DNA of 8,715 nt from Acidiferrobacteraceae bacterium (lineage in GTDB: Bacteria > Pseudomonadota > Gammaproteobacteria > Arenicellales > UBA868), in the NCBI GenBank assembly GCA_002721105.1, contig PBJL01000017.1, positions 1-8,715 on the forward strand. Direction: 5' to 3'. Of this stretch, positions 7,322 to 8,715 are shown one piece after another. Position 1 is the first letter of the stretch. Each line of letters begins with the position of its first letter. Position numbers and translations under genes: made by a program. The notes under the pieces were generated by a model. It saw only the letters and a list, made by a program, of their open reading frames with translations, searched no databases and was not told the DNA's origin.

Positions 7322-8015
7322 ACCAGAGAAGAGATTTACCGTTCCAGTCAAAGTACTTTCCAGACATAGATTTATCTGCGATATTAATAAGGTTAACAAG
7401 GCCACATACACTTTGCTCCGGATCGATCACTGCATTTTCTCCCCCCATATCAGTTCGCATCCATCCTGGATGAAACGCAAATAAAACTATATTCTTTGTT
7501 GCAAGATCAAACGATAGAGTGCGCATCAACATGTTGAGGGCTACCTTTGAGGTACGATAGTAGTATAGTTGTCTTCCGTCATGATTTTCTAAAGAGGCTA
7601 AATCACTTGATATAAAAGTAATAAGCTTTTTCTTTCCAATGACTACATTGTCTAGCAACATCTCTGTCGTTCTAGCGGCTCCAAAAAGATTGACGCTTAG
7701 TACCTCATTCCAGCTTTCATAGTTTAGGTGTCCAAATGTATCGTTTCGATCAATGCTAACTCCTGCGTTGTTCACCAATATATCTATAGGGATACCTGAT
7801 AATTTTTCCTTTACAGCTTCTACTGATGAACTTTTTCTTACATCTAATTGGTGAAGTCGAACAGTATTGGGAAAAAGTTTTTGTAAGTGTAACAATTCAG
7901 TTAGTGAATTATTATCACGGAACGATGCATGAACATGCCAATTCTGTTTTGCGTAATATTTAGCAATAACAAGTCCGAGACCTCTGTTACCTCCAGTTAT
8001 AAAGATTGAAGTCAT
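7320..8015 (-). CDS. Short-chain dehydrogenase/reductase (SDR) family oxidoreductase
   Basis: This 231-residue classical-size SDR carries TGGNRGLG at 7-14 for NAD(P) binding, LDV with Asp58, NNAG at 82-85, SVN with Asn109, and YRTSK with Tyr153 and Lys157. FHPGWMRTDMGG near 181-192 is typical of the C-factor/sniffer-like SDR branch. The catalytic serine is probably Ser137 or Ser141; the loop before the tyrosine is a few residues longer than in the commonest SDRs. The basic Arg11 in the glycine motif suits NADPH, but this is only a hint. It is a cytoplasmic NAD(P)-dependent carbonyl/alcohol oxidoreductase of unknown substrate. ATG 8015 is preceded by AGGAAA 8 nt upstream. It lies downstream of the class II aldolase gene on the same strand with a 94-bp gap, so it may be co-transcribed, although the gap is long enough for its own promoter. 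It is visibly AT-rich compared with hyuB. Confidence 0.9.
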   Translation of the reverse strand: MTSIFITGGNRGLGLVIAKYYAKQNWHVHASFRDNNSLTELLHLQKLFPNTVRLHQLDVRKSSSVEAVKEKLSGIPIDILVNNAGVSIDRNDTFGHLNYESWNEVLSVNLFGAARTTEMLLDNVVIGKKKLITFISSDLASLENHDGRQLYYYRTSKVALNMLMRTLSFDLATKNIVLFAFHPGWMRTDMGGENAVIDPEQSVCGLVNLINIADKSMSGKYFDWNGKSLLW

Positions 8016-8023
8016 GAGAACAT

Positions 8024-8029
8024 TTTCCT
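8024..8029 (-). promoter_or_regulatory. Ribosome binding site of the SDR gene
   Basis: AGGAAA on the minus strand lies 8 nt before ATG 8015 and supports that start. The 94-bp spacer upstream of it, to the end of the aldolase gene, is AT-rich. I could not identify a convincing promoter or terminator in it. Confidence 0.55.
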
Positions 8030-8109
8030 GTTTGGATCAATTTTTTTCGATTAATTATGCGTATTTAGTCTTTATCAGAAATAGGTTAGTGATACATAGA
8101 GTTCGACAA

Positions 8110-8715
8110 TTATTTTTTATAGGAAGTATCGTTTCTTAGGGACCGGACTAGTGTACCCCACAGTATTTCAGCATCTTTTAGAGTGTTCTTTTTTGGTGGT
8201 TGCCCATGTTTTGCCAATATCTCCATTACGTTCTTAGGAGGTTGGACAGTATCTACTTTAGCCTTAAGGACATCAATCTGTACTTTGCACGCAATTTCAA
8301 GGTAATACAGTAAATAAAAAGCTTCTCCTATAGTTCTGCCAACTGCAAGTAGGCCATGATTATGTAAAACCATTAACCATTTATCTCCAAGACTTCGACC
8401 TATACGATTGCACTCTTCTGGGTCATTAGGCGGGATTCCACCATAAGGATGATACGCAATCAATGAGCTAATTTCATTGGCTTGTTGCGTCAGGGGCAAA
8501 ATACCGCATTGCATACATGAGACCGCCATTCCAGCTCGGGTATGACTATGCAAAACAAAGTTAACGTCAGGTCGCGCTTTAAGAACTGCGCTATGTATCG
8601 CGTGCCCTGCATCACTATAGGAATTAGTTCCTGATATTAAATCACCCGCGAAATTTATCTTTACGAGACTCGATGCCGTAATTTCCTCGAAAAGTAAACC
8701 ATAAGGGTTAATTAG
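8110..8715 (-). CDS. Class II aldolase/adducin family protein (N-terminus outside window)
   Basis: The minus-strand frame is open from the window edge at 8715 to TAA 8112-8110, giving 201 visible residues. It starts inside the fold with LINPYGLLFEEITASSLVKI, then the AGHAIHSAVLKARPDV helix and VLHSHTRAG, with zinc ligands His56 and His58 of the visible part. The third ligand, His120, is in MVLHNHGLLAVG. The His58-His120 distance fits the fuculose-phosphate aldolase fold (His94-His155). The C-terminus DTSYKK resembles the dpsY end of adducin-like members. The family includes fuculose-1-phosphate and ribulose-5-phosphate enzymes and many uncharacterised aldolases/decarboxylases; the lack of a clear sugar-specific signature means no reaction can be named. 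The TTG at 8551-8553 is an internal codon and not the start, because family homology continues upstream to the edge. It is upstream of, and codirectional with, the SDR gene, and may form an aldolase-plus-reductase pair with it. Confidence 0.92.
   Translation of the reverse strand, partial: LINPYGLLFEEITASSLVKINFAGDLISGTNSYSDAGHAIHSAVLKARPDVNFVLHSHTRAGMAVSCMQCGILPLTQQANEISSLIAYHPYGGIPPNDPEECNRIGRSLGDKWLMVLHNHGLLAVGRTIGEAFYLLYYLEIACKVQIDVLKAKVDTVQPPKNVMEILAKHGQPPKKNTLKDAEILWGTLVRSLRNDTSYKK

Noticed and set aside
8110..8553. A short class II aldolase starting at TTG 8553
   Set aside because: The frame stays open to the window edge, and the upstream residues contain conserved family blocks (EEITASSLV, AGHAIHSAV), so the start lies outside the window.
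1..8715. Mobile element, CRISPR, tRNA, phage or defence system
   Set aside because: I saw no transposase, no regularly spaced repeats, no tRNA-like cloverleaf and no nuclease or toxin domains. All visible genes are metabolic or transport families.

Overview
The window looks like an accessory catabolic region of a Gram-negative, AT-leaning bacterium, most likely a proteobacterium. Hand counts of sampled rows give roughly 35-50% G+C. The organism is inferred only from the mix of gene families (HyuB, RraA, sugar-type ABC ATPase, DadA-type and GMC flavoenzymes, SDR, class II aldolase). This mix is common in heterotrophic, often marine, Alpha- and Gammaproteobacteria. There are no rRNA, tRNA, CRISPR or transposase genes to anchor a taxon.

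Layout. (1) Bases 1-4243 hold a plus-strand cluster: the 3' end of one hydantoinase B/oxoprolinase (HyuB) gene, an RraA-family gene, a CUT2-type ABC ATPase, and a second, complete HyuB gene. Gaps are only 40-65 bp, so these probably form one operon whose promoter lies upstream of the window. (2) A DadA-type FAD amino-acid dehydrogenase gene on the minus strand (4250-5530) converges on the second hyuB with a 6-bp gap. (3) A GMC-family FAD oxidoreductase gene (5589-7286) diverges from it across a 58-bp spacer. (4) A minus-strand SDR gene (7320-8015) converges on the GMC gene over a 27-bp near-perfect palindrome. (5) A class II aldolase/adducin gene lies upstream of the SDR on the same strand and runs off the right edge. 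No stretch of more than 300 bases lacks a gene.

How the genes may work together (inference). The set reads as a small-molecule uptake and degradation locus. An ABC importer would bring in the substrate. A HyuB-type ATP-dependent hydrolase or carboxylase, normally paired with HyuA, would open or carboxylate it. The oxidoreductases (DadA, GMC, SDR) would oxidise amino-acid or alcohol intermediates, and two aldolase-type proteins (RraA-like, class II aldolase) would cleave carbon skeletons. A hydantoin or N-methylhydantoin to amino-acid route would link HyuB to DadA, but HyuA, the transporter permease and the binding protein are not in the window, so the substrate cannot be assigned.

The most notable feature is the pair of HyuB paralogues. 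Their last 228 residues align without a gap at about 63% identity by hand count, and they flank the RraA and ABC ATPase genes. I see no evidence of a defence system, phage or other clearly novel machinery.
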